From: Axinella damicornis
Taxonomy: Eukaryota > Porifera > Demospongiae > Axinellida > Axinellidae
DNA length: 64,000 nucleotides
Direction: 5' to 3'
NCBI GenBank assembly: GCA_963931865.1
Contig: OZ007507.1
Coordinates: 11,071,533 to 11,135,532 of the forward strand
The translations under genes and the position numbers were made by a program. The notes below the pieces were generated by a model. That model made no database searches, was not told the origin of the DNA, and saw nothing but the letters and a program-made list of their open reading frames with translations. Below are positions 1-11,516 of the stretch, piece by piece. Position 1 is the stretch's first letter, and each line of letters starts with the position of its first letter.

Positions 1-228
1 GGAGGAGAGGGAAAGCTTGACAGCAGCTAATATCTTCAGCTGTTTTTCAGTCAGTTCTGAGCAGTTGTGGCCAGTACCATTCGCGTCAAATCCAAATGCA
101 GGGATATCCATTGACTTATTAGAGGTGTGAGGTCACATGGAGACAGAGGTCATGCAAGCCAGGTTCTGTCAAAAAAGAAACAGAAAACAAAAGTTACTCA
201 AGCTCCTGTATGCCAACACAGATCACAC

Positions 229-320
229 TAGCCTCGTTCCCAGGCCCCGCCCAGCTTTTTGTCGCTTGCAGTACTCCAAGTGATGTACTAAAGTGACGAG
301 AAAAGCTGGTAATGAGGCTA
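229..320. mobile_element. foldback MITE, TAGCCTCG family (92 bp)
   Basis: The ends are TAGCCTCGTTCCCAGG and an imperfect inverse ending GAGGCTA. It is flanked by a perfect 9-bp direct repeat AGATCACAC (220-228 and 321-329), read as a target-site duplication. The internal arms (AGCTTTTTGTCGCTTGCAG) also pair. It has no coding capacity. Confidence 0.85.
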
Positions 321-521
321 AGATCACACAGTATATATTATAGTTGTAGAGAGAACAGTAGTAAGTCCAAACAAATCAGCTTACACTCAAAGGGAGATGA
401 TTTAGGCACTCAGAACATGAGTTCCTCGTTGTGACAAAATTAAAGGCCATCAACTGTAACTGCCCCAGCATTCCAAAGCTCAGAATCTGAGTCAATAGCC
501 ACCCATCCGTCTTGTGCAAAT

Positions 522-542
522 AGCTAGCTAGCTAGCTAGCTC
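522..542. repeat. GCTA microsatellite
   Basis: About five tandem copies of GCTA. Nothing else is seen. Confidence 0.8.
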
Positions 543-881
543 GTATACCTTTCACCATGACTAGTATTGTCTACACTTATTTCCTATGCTGTTTGTAACT
601 ATGTTCTCACCTTGCGCTTGCACCAGAAATCGCCTCAGCTTCGCTGTAGTTGTGTCTGCAAATCGTGACGTAGACGTAGCTAGCTAGCGTATAGGCCTAG
701 GTCCAGGCTATACCATGCTGTATAATAGCATACCAGAGTAGAGTGACTGAGTAGGTGGCAAACGAATTCATCCAGGGCAGCACGAGCCTGTGTATGCAAA
801 TCCCCGTCTGGCTAGCTCTCGCGCCTCCGAACGCCAGGCAGTTCGTGGGACGGTTGGACAGACAGAATCCACGAATCCGGA

Positions 882-940
882 TAGTCTTGTTCCCAGACCC
901 CCCTCGATTTTTTCCAAGGGGGGGTCTGGGAACGAGACTA
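882..940. mobile_element. foldback MITE, TAGTCTTG variant (59 bp)
   Basis: Begins TAGTCTTGTTCCCAGACC and ends with its near-exact inverse (GGTCTGGGAACGAGACTA). A perfect 9-bp direct repeat GAATCCGGA lies at 873-881 and 941-949. The terminal AGTCT/AGACT variant differs from the commoner AGCCT/AGGCT copies. Confidence 0.85.
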
Positions 941-944
941 GAAT

Positions 945-1110
945 CCGGACCGTTTCCGCTAGTCCGGCCGCAATCCGCTAGCGGATTGCGCCTGACCGGA
1001 CATAATCGGCTAGCGGATGATGTCCGATCACGTCCACCGGACACAATCTATGCCGGACGCAATCGGCGATGACGCCGGTGGGGCCCGGGGGTGAGACCCC
1101 ACGCAATCAA
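945..1110. repeat. GC-rich dyad repeat block
   Basis: Short motifs such as CCGGACACAATC, CGGACGCAATCGG and CGCTAGCGG recur in both orientations. Positions 970-989 form a perfect 20-bp palindrome (GCAATCCGCTAGCGGATTGC). Similar CGGACGCAATC units recur at 15428-15570. Confidence 0.6.
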
Positions 1111-1908
1111 AGTGTGACGGAAATTTCCGAAGTGTGACGGATACTGAAAATATATATATGTGGGTGGTTCAAGTAAAAACAGTACCTTATGTTATAAATT
1201 TTTATAGCCTCAGAGACAAAGGAATACAAATGGCTGTCCTCACCTGTGAATGTGCAGCTACATACAATGTAGTTAACTTGCATAATGTTAGCTTGCATGT
1301 ATGAAATGCTTAGCTTATTAGTCATGGTAGCTATGTGCAACATCGCCGTAAGGGTACAGGGTTACTGGATGGGTCAGTGTATAATTCGGCCAATCATGCA
1401 ATATCCTGTTTTTCATGATCAGGAAATTGAAATCGACATCGTTTTGGGGATGACAGAAATCAATTCAGCCATGCCACATGTGAAACCAGTTTCTCAATTT
1501 TCAATTTTTCCATCTTGTACATGTATAGGATAGCCACTGATTCTATTCAGCAGAGTCTTGACCTTGACATTCCCTCCTGTTGTTGCTCAGCGTAATCAAG
1601 GGCGCATCTCAACCCATGCAGTCTTCCCATGACCAGCCAGGAATTCGAACTACTTAGGGACTCGATCTAATTATCTGTGCATGGTACAAGGATTGCGTGC
1701 ATCACTAGTCCCGCTCCATGCCCTTTGCAGACAGACGTACACACACTTAAATTGTATTGATGATGCAGTATTGGTAACTGGGCAGGAAATAGCAGTCAAG
1801 TATAAAACATGCAAGGCATAAAAAATTGTTGGATATTGTGTCCAGCTATTACACTGTACATACATTGAGATAATACATTGTACTTGATGTCACACAAAAC
1901 AGAACATT

Positions 1909-2004
1909 TCAGTAGTCACTGTCATTGATGATCACAATGTACGCATTCTGTAGTTCAGGGTACAAGTGCTCTCCTGCTTCCATTGGAGCTCCAAGAACAG
2001 CAGC
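1909..2004 (-). CDS. RTK-A terminal exon: Tyr-rich C-tail
   Basis: Follows a polypyrimidine acceptor (TACGTAG) and joins in phase 0 to the last kinase exon. It encodes 31 residues containing [13 protein letters not shown] and ending in NDSDY, then TGA. These tyrosines are candidate autophosphorylation or SH2-docking sites (inference). The short length and intact stop argue that the gene's 3' end is complete. Confidence 0.75.
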   Translation of the reverse strand, partial: AAVLGAPMEAGEHLYPELQNAYIVIINDSDY

Positions 2005-3290
2005 CTACGTACAACAATACAAGACGAACAGATAGACAGATCGAGAAGCAAGTGCTACATGCAGTGGCGGATTTAGAAATTTGTAAAGGGGGGTTCGGTT
2101 TGCACATACACAGCGCACCGCCGAAGGCGGTGCGCAGAGCCGCAAAGCGGTGATCAGTCCGCGCGAAGCGCAGAAATTTTTTTTACGTGTTCTTTTTAGC
2201 GATCAGGAAGCGCTCTCGTAGCATCTCTGCGCATTCTGGACATGTTCCTAGACGCAAAGAAGATTGACTAAGTAACCAGTAAGTATCGATGTGTGGGACT
2301 GTTAGCTTCCTTCTTTTCATCGTCGATGGATTACAACCACGTACGTGGACAGTCGATTGAACACTGCGTTATTGCTTTATTTTCTAATAGGTCACATTCA
2401 TTGAACTCATTGAACTCACTTTCCTCATTTTGTAACCACTACTTTTATTTATCTATTATTTATTTATTTACGAGGGGCAACCGCACTCCTGGTAGCCGCG
2501 TTGCAACCGGTTGCGACTCGACGGTAGCGCAAGCTAGGTATTGCAACTCATTCCAATTAACGCACATGCCACGCGACGTCAACGTCGATCGATTGAGCTG
2601 AGTCAGCAATGGCGGCCCAAGGAGAAGACAAGAAACTGTTACAGCGCTCACAACTTCGCCAGCACGGTGAGTTTTGGCATGTAAGCGTCAGTGAACGACA
2701 GCGATCACGGCCTTGTGGTCAGAATCTTCGTGTGCCTTTCCTAAGAACGGTACTGCCACCGGAAGTCGGAGAGAGCGCTCGAGCAATGGCGGCCACGGCG
2801 AGACAAAAGCGCTTGTATCTCCAGCACCGTGGTGAGTTTCAGCACCAAAATTGTTCGGTGAGGACAGTGCATGATAGCGATCACGACGGTGTAGTCAGAA
2901 TCTTTGCAGGCCATTCGCAAGTAGTCAAACATTAATTATTTAGTTTAGTTTAGATTAGATAATTAGATAAGATTAGATTACATTACGCGGCACAATTTTT
3001 ACCCTACCAGGAGTGTAATTTATTTATATACCACCCTGTACGTAATGTATGTAAACTGAGGAAGCCCTTCATTAATTAAAGGGGTTTTTTGTTTTCAGCC
3101 CGCGAACGGTCAAGGTATTACCAACCACAGCTACAATATTACAAGTAACAAGAGTCAAAAGGGGGGTTCGCTCGCACCCCTAGATCCCCCCTAGATCCGC
3201 CACTGATATGCCAGCATGAAACCTTCAGGGTTTCTATACATCATTCATGCTAGCTAATTGTATCTATCTATCATTCATGCTAGCTACATG

Positions 3291-3330
<40 letters not shown>

Positions 3331-3935
3331 AGCCCACGTGAATCTATCTGCCCATGTGAATAGGCAGTACAGTCGCAAAGAATGTGCACGTTAACCGGAG
3401 TGAGCTGGGGCAAGCTGTATTATATGTTGGTGGATGCAATCAGAGTCTGCTGCATAAAGTACATGTATCTATGAGGTGCATGTGCATTGCTCTTTCTGGA
3501 CAGAAAAGCATGTGATGCTGCATGTCAAATGGTAGCTACACCACCTGCAGTCACATAACTGCAGATTTGTTCAGACCGTATACCACCCAGGGTTCAGGGT
3601 TAACTGCCCCTTGAAAACTACCGCCCCCCCCCCCCACACAACGATTTTAATTGTCTCCCCTTGAACAATTGAAACACTGTCAGCCCATACATGGACTGGT
3701 CTACTCTATACTCTTGTATGGGTGCACATGCAGAGGTCACGATAATATAGTCCCACCTAACTACATATGTATGTAAGGTGTGCTACTGCTCTACCTGTGG
3801 GTGGCTCTTTATGTCCTCAGCCTCCCACCTCAGCAGAGCCAGGTCCGACTGGGAGAGACCCTGCACCACGTTGGTAAACGTCGGCCGACTTGAGGGATCT
3901 GGGTGCCTGTGGGTGGATGCAATGAGTGTATAGTG

Positions 3936-3974
<39 letters not shown>

Positions 3975-6900
3975 AGAGAGAGCAGCAGCTCTTAAACTGG
4001 GTCCCTCAAGCTGAGGATATTCGCACTGGAGATTTTGTCAATAGTGGGCTGGAACATGTAGTCAGCTTACAATGCCTACAGTGTGAACTATACACAATGA
4101 TCTTAACCTTTTCTGCTTGATGGCCAAGTAAGTTTTATTACCCCGTGCACGCATGCGCGAAGCGGGGTTAAGCAATCGGTGTTGTCCGTCAGTCGTCTGT
4201 CAGGAGAAAAAAAAATTGAAATCTCGCCAAATAGACCCTCATAAACCATCGAAACGGAGTCAAACAATAGCAAGTAGCAAAAAACTGCTCTATGTGTACC
4301 TGAAAGGCGCTTCGTTTTGCTGTATTTCGGCTATTTCCTACTTTTCATAACTATTCATAACATTGGCTCCACCTCTTCGTGACCTCAGAGTCCCATCAAG
4401 AACAAGACACGCAGTGCATTTGGAAACTTCATGCTTCGAGATGACCACTAGGAAACAGTGTTTTCTCACAATTTATGTACTTCACAGACATCGTGGCTAT
4501 TGTTTCGGCTGTTTTTTCCAGCTATTTCCTATTATTCATAACATTTGGCCCCACCTCTTCAGCTTCACAATATTATATACAGTAAGCGGTCACTCCCACA
4601 CCTTGGATATGGCCATACACGAACACAGTATACGTGATAGCACCTGTTCGATGTGCATCGGCAGAGATGTCACGTCGATTGTAGCTGCACTGTTCCGCGC
4701 AGGGTATGTGTTCTATGAACACCTCTAGTTTCACTAGGTAGTTACTGTGCAGGTAAAATGGGGTTGAAATAAAGTTGTCGGACAAGCCCACCATCATGGT
4801 GATGATCCTGCAACCTTAAAGATGATCAAATGACCAAGCTGTACACTCACCAGCAGTCAATCATGAAGTCATAGATGGTCCTTGGGCAACCAGGTGGGGG
4901 TGGAAGTCTGTACCCGCCATCCACAAGCTTGATAGTCTGCACAGCAATACAGGAAGTATGTATCATTATACAACACACGAAGATGACTATCATGCATGGC
5001 ACTCACATCTTCGGGGGACTGGTGTTTGAATGGGGAGTGACCCAAGCTCCATATTTCGTACATCAGTACCCCAAAGCTCCAGACATCACTGGAAGCAGAA
5101 TACTTGCGGTAGTGCAGAGCCTGTGGAATTTTAGGTGATGTGACCTTTGAACTGAAGCACACACACACGCGCAGATACCTACATGTATGCTCACACTACA
5201 TTACAATCATGTATTATCCTACATGATTGGGCCACTTTGTGTCATGGTAATTTCTACTGCAGCGACGGGTCACAGTGCTCTTCTGAATACTGTCCTGTGA
5301 TGTGGCTCTATAGCCTCATTCCCAGGCCGTGCGGTCTGCGAACGAGGCTAGTGGCTCTAATGCGCATGAGTTGTCAGTTTGAACTTGTATGGTACCTCAC
5401 ACAAGCACACACAACACACTTGCACATGCACACACCCACCTCAGGGGAGGTCCATTTGATTGGTATCTTCCCTCCGTGTGAAATATAGTAGTCATCATCG
5501 TCCAGGTCACGTGACATCCCAAAGTCTGCAATCTGGGAGGAAGGGTCAAGGGTCAGCTATTGTGATGGGATAAGCATGCAGGGGGTATCAATCAATGTAT
5601 GACATTGTCCGTGTGCAGTGTGGGAGTCTTGAGCTTGTGGCCATTTCACACGAGACACAGCCACAATCGACAGCAGTCTGTACATATACAATCCGCACAT
5701 TCTAGCTGGTGCTGGAATTGGTTGTTACAACTGGCACGTGACATTTAGCTACAGGGTAGCTTATAGTGCTTCTTTAGACTATAAAAATGTTACTGCGTGG
5801 ACTGTTATTCATAGGTTGCAAATAGGGCTGAGTGATGACGATTGTCGTAGCTCAGTTATCAAAGTATAGCCCTCCCCCCTCTCCTCCCTCCCTCCCTCCT
5901 TCCCTCTCCTCCATACGCAAACAGCCATCATTACAGTTCTGTATTGTAACCCGGTATCTGTAGCTACCTTGCATATGTAGTCCTCCGTCAGGAGAATATT
6001 CCTTGCAGCAAGGTCACGGTGGACAAACTCCTTCCTGGCCAGGTACTCCATCCCCAGCGCTATCTGTGAGCTGAAGTCGAGCAGCCTCTGAGGCAGCTGT
6101 GGGGGTGTCATCTCACCAGGACTGGGGGGGGGGGGGGGACAACAGGTAGCACAGAGCACACAACTTTAACCGAGGCAAGGAATTGCAAGAGTGTGTGGGT
6201 GAGGGAAATACTACACATACTACATAAGAAGAGTGTGATGCCTCGCTCCCAGACAGGTAATGATGAACTCAAGCACTGTCTTGTATTTAAAAGCCAGCAA
6301 TCACCTACATGCCTTACATAATAACACACACGCGTGCATAAGCACAAAATAATGTATTTTGTAACATATCTGACTGAGAGGCAAGAAGCTTATGTCATCG
6401 CCCATTCAGGCATGCCTTGACACCGGGCAGTATGGAGAAGGCAATATACGGGGACTGTTGCTGCTGCACAATAATGTTATAGAAATACAACAAAGGAGGA
6501 GTAGTGTATGCTTACACGGGACGTAGTGACTTGAGGTAGTTCCTGAGGTCTCCATTCCTCATCAACTCTAAGACAATCATCACCTGGCGAGAGAATTACA
6601 CAATCATGTTGGTGTGTGTGGTTTGTGTGTGTGGGAGAGGGGGATGAAGGGAAACATAGATAACAATATCTGTCTCCCCCCTCCTTATCCTCCAGTCCCC
6701 CCCTCTCTCCCCCCTCCTCCCCCTCCCCCCCTCTCTCCCCCCTCCTCCCCCTCCCCCCATCTGTCCGTCTGTCCGTCCTCCACCCTCTCCTCTCCCATTA
6801 CTCACAGGTTCTCCCACTGTCACCACTCCATGTAGCCGCACAATGTTAGGGTGTCTGAACTGTCCCATGATGGCCGCCTCCTGGAGGAATCTTACAATGT

Positions 6901-8311
6901 CCCTCTCCGTTGCCTTGTTGTTGAGCATCTTCACTGCCACGTCAACTGTTCCCACTGTCGTGTGCCACTCCCCCTTACACACAGTGCCAAACTCGCCGGA
7001 ACCAAGATGTTCTGTTATGCTGAAGAAAAAATACATAATTTATAGTATAAACATCAGTGAGAGAAGTGCTTTTTCCTGGCCAAATTTACTCAATGAGGTG
7101 ATTGGAATGCCCTTTGATGTGGTCAAATTTATGGCTCCCCCCTCCATCAGCTTAGTGAACACTGAAATCATCCAGGACATGTCTGGAAAATCTGCTTCTG
7201 TGTCTATCAGCCTTGTGTCCAGGCATTCCATCTCAGATTCTTTGTCTCACATCTTTGGAACAAAAACCCGGAAGGATAGCCTCTGAGGATTTCACATGTG
7301 ATACATAGCCTCGTACCCAGGCCCCCCGTGATTTGAAGGCCTGGGTACGAGGCTAATGTGATACAGTGCCACATGATGTCATGCTACATCCGTAACGATG
7401 CCACAGAATATGCTTGTTGATGTCAGGAGTTGAGAAACCAGGACCGAGATGACTCAGCATCCAGGAGGACACACGGAGCAATCAAACATTGCAGTGATGA
7501 AACATGTGAATCCTCCCAGGCCTAAACAGTGTGACAAATCTGGGATGGAAAGCCTGGGTACGAGGGTACCAAGCTCTCTTGTATTCACCTTCCCTGTAGT
7601 TTTATGTACACATGGAAAGCTCCTATTTTGAGTATGTTGAGAGGGAGGGTACCTAGAAGTAGCCAGGCGCATGGACTACCAGACATCAATCCAGACATTC
7701 GGAAAGACATTCAGAAACAGACATATAATCTAGATCAAAAAGTAGTATTTTTACTGGATTTGGTTCTTGAGGATCTCTCGGTATTTCATGCTGGCTAGCT
7801 GGGCGTAGAGTCCAGATGGATCCGATGCAGGCTTCCAGTAGATCTCAGCCTCTTCAAAGAAACTCCAGTTGTGTAACAGAGGACTGTAGGGTGCCTGCAT
7901 GTGTGTGAGAGTGGACATGTGTGAGTGCGTATGTGTGAGTGTGCATGTGTGAGTGTGCATGTGTGCATGAGTGTGCATGTGTGTGAGTGGACATGTGTGA
8001 GTGCGTATGTGTGAGTGTGCATGTGTGAGTGTGCATGTGTGCATGAGTGTGCATGTGTGTGAGTGGACATGTGTGAGTGTGCATGTGTGTGAGTGGACAG
8101 TGTGAGTGTGCATGTGTGTGAGAGTGGACATGTGTGTGTGTACGAGTGGGAGGGGGTTGATCAAGTAATAGTCTTGTGTGCGTGTGTGTGTGTGTTAGCC
8201 TCATTCCCAGGTGCTCGGTAATTGGGGAGAAGATAACAGGCGCTCTTCTCCCAAATTATTACCGAGCGCCTGGGAACGAGGCTAGTGAGTGTATGTGTGA
8301 AAATGTATGCA

Positions 8312-8343
<32 letters not shown>

Positions 8344-11300
8344 TGTGTGTGTGTGGGTGTGTGTGTGTGTATGCATGAGTGGGGTAGGGTGTGTGTGTGT
8401 GTGTGTGGTGTACCTCACTGAGGCAGGAGTAGATAGTGTCATCAAACAAGACTGGCTCAACTCTAAACTTGCTCCGTTGCTCCTGCAGGTATGTATGTAT
8501 GTATGTATGTATGTATGTATGCAAAGAAAAACCCAATGAGCCCCACGCATCTAGCTCCCTTACAGCAATAGGCTTTGCAGTCTCCTACTAGCCTCGTTCT
8601 CAGGCCTTCTACACCTCCAGTTTTTGATCGCTTGCAGTTGAGTGATCTAAAACTGGAGGTGTACAAGACCTGGGAACGAGGCTAGTAGGAGACTGCGTGG
8701 TATGTATTATGCGCATGTAGATAGGTTACGTACGTATACCGTAATAATTATTTAATGTATGTAATTTGCAGCTCTCTCCTATATGAATATTTGAGGACTG
8801 CCTGTCGTTCCACACACATGCCTGGTCCAATTCATCTCGATTATACTGAGGAATAATTAGTATGAACGCGACAGCTGCTGCTTACAACGGATGACGTGGA
8901 TGACATCTGCTTTGTGCATTGAGCCATGCATCCATCAGCTCTAGGTCATACATACTCTGCATACCTCACAGGAGTGTGACTGCACAAACAAACAGTTGGG
9001 GGATGTCCATGGGAATTGGACCTCACCAGAAGTGAGGAAATGTTTCGTATACATCGTATGTCCCAACTGTACTTACTAGATGTGGATTCCTTGCATGCTA
9101 TTGCAAAGCAGAGAGTGTCAATATATTGAATTACAGCGTATCCCTATTGCGGAGCATGTTTGTGGGGATATGCCGTGGCAAAGACTCGGTGCAAGAATTG
9201 AACGATTTACGATAAGCACTTGAATCTCATTCAGGTAATAATGCACCTGGTACTCTAATGAATAGTGTCAACATAAAATCCCAAAACATGACCCAAAAGC
9301 TTACATCATGACAGTCTATTGAATTACATAATTGATCATTCAAAGTGTATCAAATTTTGCCGATGTTTTCCACGCAAACAAGTCTGTTTGTGCAGTGTCA
9401 GGATGGGTAGCATTTCAACGTCACATTCTTTTCAGGTGCAATATCACGCAGCGCTGTCAACAGGTGTCCATGCTGAACTTATCGCTTCGCTCGCATACAG
9501 CTGCTCACCACGCATGCGCAAGGTTTCCTATCGCTCCCACGGTCTACTATTAACCCTGAAGAGCTCATTCCTGTTCACCGTTCCTTTGAAGAGGCACCAC
9601 TGACAGTGTATATTCTTTGCAAAGGATTACACGTGAGTAGATTCCAAGCAAACATTCTGTAGCCAGCATCTACAATCGAAGTTCAAACTTAGAGCTCGGA
9701 TTCATTCTGTCATCAAGTTTGAATTATGCATGATGCTGGAGAGCGAAACTACAAAATAATATGGTTGCGTTCACATGCAACCTAGGAATTTGCATAATCT
9801 CGAGATAGGTTTACTCATTCTCAGAATCCAGAAATTGCGTACGGAACTGGCCTTGTTTCCAGGCCCGTGAAAGGGAGGAGCCTGGTTTCCACTGTTTGTA
9901 CATGCGCTTAATCGTTGTGGAATTCCACCGGCACCGTGGACATTCGATTTGTATTGGTACAATTGTGATGTCAAAACAAGTACTAAACGTTTTGTGGTTC
10001 GTACATCGATATAGTAAGCGCATATGACCTGTGGTGTGCCGCTATGCCCTAGCTCCAGCAGCCAGGCACTCCTGATGAATAAGTGTTACAGTCCTGATGA
10101 ATAAGTGTTACAGTTGTGGATAATAAAGTTGAAACCAGGCCCTTTCCTCCTTCCTCTCTCAGGCCTGGGAACAAGGCTAGTACGGATCATAATTCCTGCT
10201 GTGACCATCACTCACAGCTCCTGCAGGGAGTTGATATTGTGACTACCATTGTCAAAATACCAGTCTCTTTGAGTGTCTGTGATGTATATTCACTGTTTGG
10301 GTATGCCACTTTCAAATAGGAAAACAGACAAAATGGGACTGTCCAATAATTATGCTAATGTGACTGGACGGTACGCTTGCCTGTGTGGGTACGTAGACAC
10401 CACTGTCAATGTTGGCCTCCAGCTGAGAAAGACCATTCCCAAGCTTGAGTCGAGGGGGAACATTACACTCTCCCTTCCTTCTGGACTTGCTGAGCTCACT
10501 GAGCTTGGTAATGAACTTTGGGCTGGGGCTGTCCCGAGGGCTGCGTGTGTGACTGTCTCTAGGGCTTTGTGTGCGTCTGTGAGGGCGAGGAGGGGAGGAG
10601 GAGGAGGGATGGGTGGAGGGAGAGGAGGGGTGGAGGAGGAGGGATGGGTGGAGGGAGAGGAGGGGTGGAGGGTAGAGGAAGAGGAAGAAGGAGTGGAGTT
10701 GGAGGGGGGTGGAGGAGAGGAGGGGTGGAGGGGTGGAGGGGAGAAGGGGTGATGGGGAGGAGGGGTGGAGGTAGAGGAAGAGGAAGAGGGGAGTGGAGGG
10801 GGAGGAGGGCCGGTCAAGGGGAGGAGGGGTGGAGTGGGAGGAGGGGTGGAGGAAGAGCAGGAGGAGGGGGTTGAGGGGGACAAGGGGTGGGGGTGAATTA
10901 GGAGTGAACGAGAACGTACAGTGTGAGGAGAGAGGTGGAGGGGTAGAGCGGGAAGGTTGGACAGAGAGAGAGGTCCAGTGGTATGAAACCAAATTTCAGG
11001 AGGCCTTCTCATTCCATTGAAGAACAATTTATGGCACGTAACTAGTAAATGCAGGGCATTGTGGGGCGAGCATGAGCAAGCTGCGTGCATTCTCCATCAT
11101 CCTCAGCGGCTAAAATGTTTATGGTAGTACACAATTGGCACCTGGTCTGTGGATCTACGTACTAATTGTAATGTCAGTATAACACATTTCTTCCTGGTAC
11201 ATTTGTTGCTCTCTGTAGTGGTCTAGCTACTACAAGTATCTACTGGTACGCCGGATGGCTGTACCTCATGCCAGGAGGTGTGGTGGAGATGTTGGGTTTC

Positions 11301-11448
11301 TCCAGAGCGTGGTAGAAGGCAGGGGAGCCTGGGACAGAAAGGACATTGGGGGACGGGTTGCCAATCATGGGAGGGACGAGAGTAGCATAAGTGTGACCCT
11401 CCTGGAGAGAGAGAGGACGAGAGTGTGTGTGTGTGCATGTGTATGTAC

Positions 11449-11516
<68 letters not shown>

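Larger units (their letters stand above)
1..1908. other. 3' flank of the receptor kinase gene; no gene seen
   Basis: I find no convincing exon here. It holds two short foldback MITEs (229-320 and 882-940), a GCTA tetranucleotide run (522-542), and a GC-rich block of dyad repeats around 945-1110. No clear AATAAA signal follows the receptor stop codon in the sense (minus) direction. Confidence 0.6.

Noticed and set aside
4153..4728. Plus-strand open frames of 65-121 residues
   Set aside because: They fall in an interspersed repeat on the strand opposite RTK-A, without motifs or splice signals.
7040..7231. Open minus-strand frame just upstream of the first kinase exon
   Set aside because: Exon 7894-7755 (phase 2) joins 7019 directly and gives a continuous juxtamembrane-kinase sequence. 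The frame in between has no acceptor and no kinase similarity.
7795..8204. Long open frames of alternating His/Thr or Val/Cys (also at 8161-8550, 11223-11690, 19266-19550, 42272-42491)
   Set aside because: They lie on GT/CA dinucleotide arrays, are open in several frames and both strands, and have no domain or splice context.
10312..11090. Long Pro/Ser-rich and Gly/Arg-rich open frames
   Set aside because: They follow from a polypurine/polypyrimidine tract. Only 10576-10381 shows exon-like sequence with valid phases.
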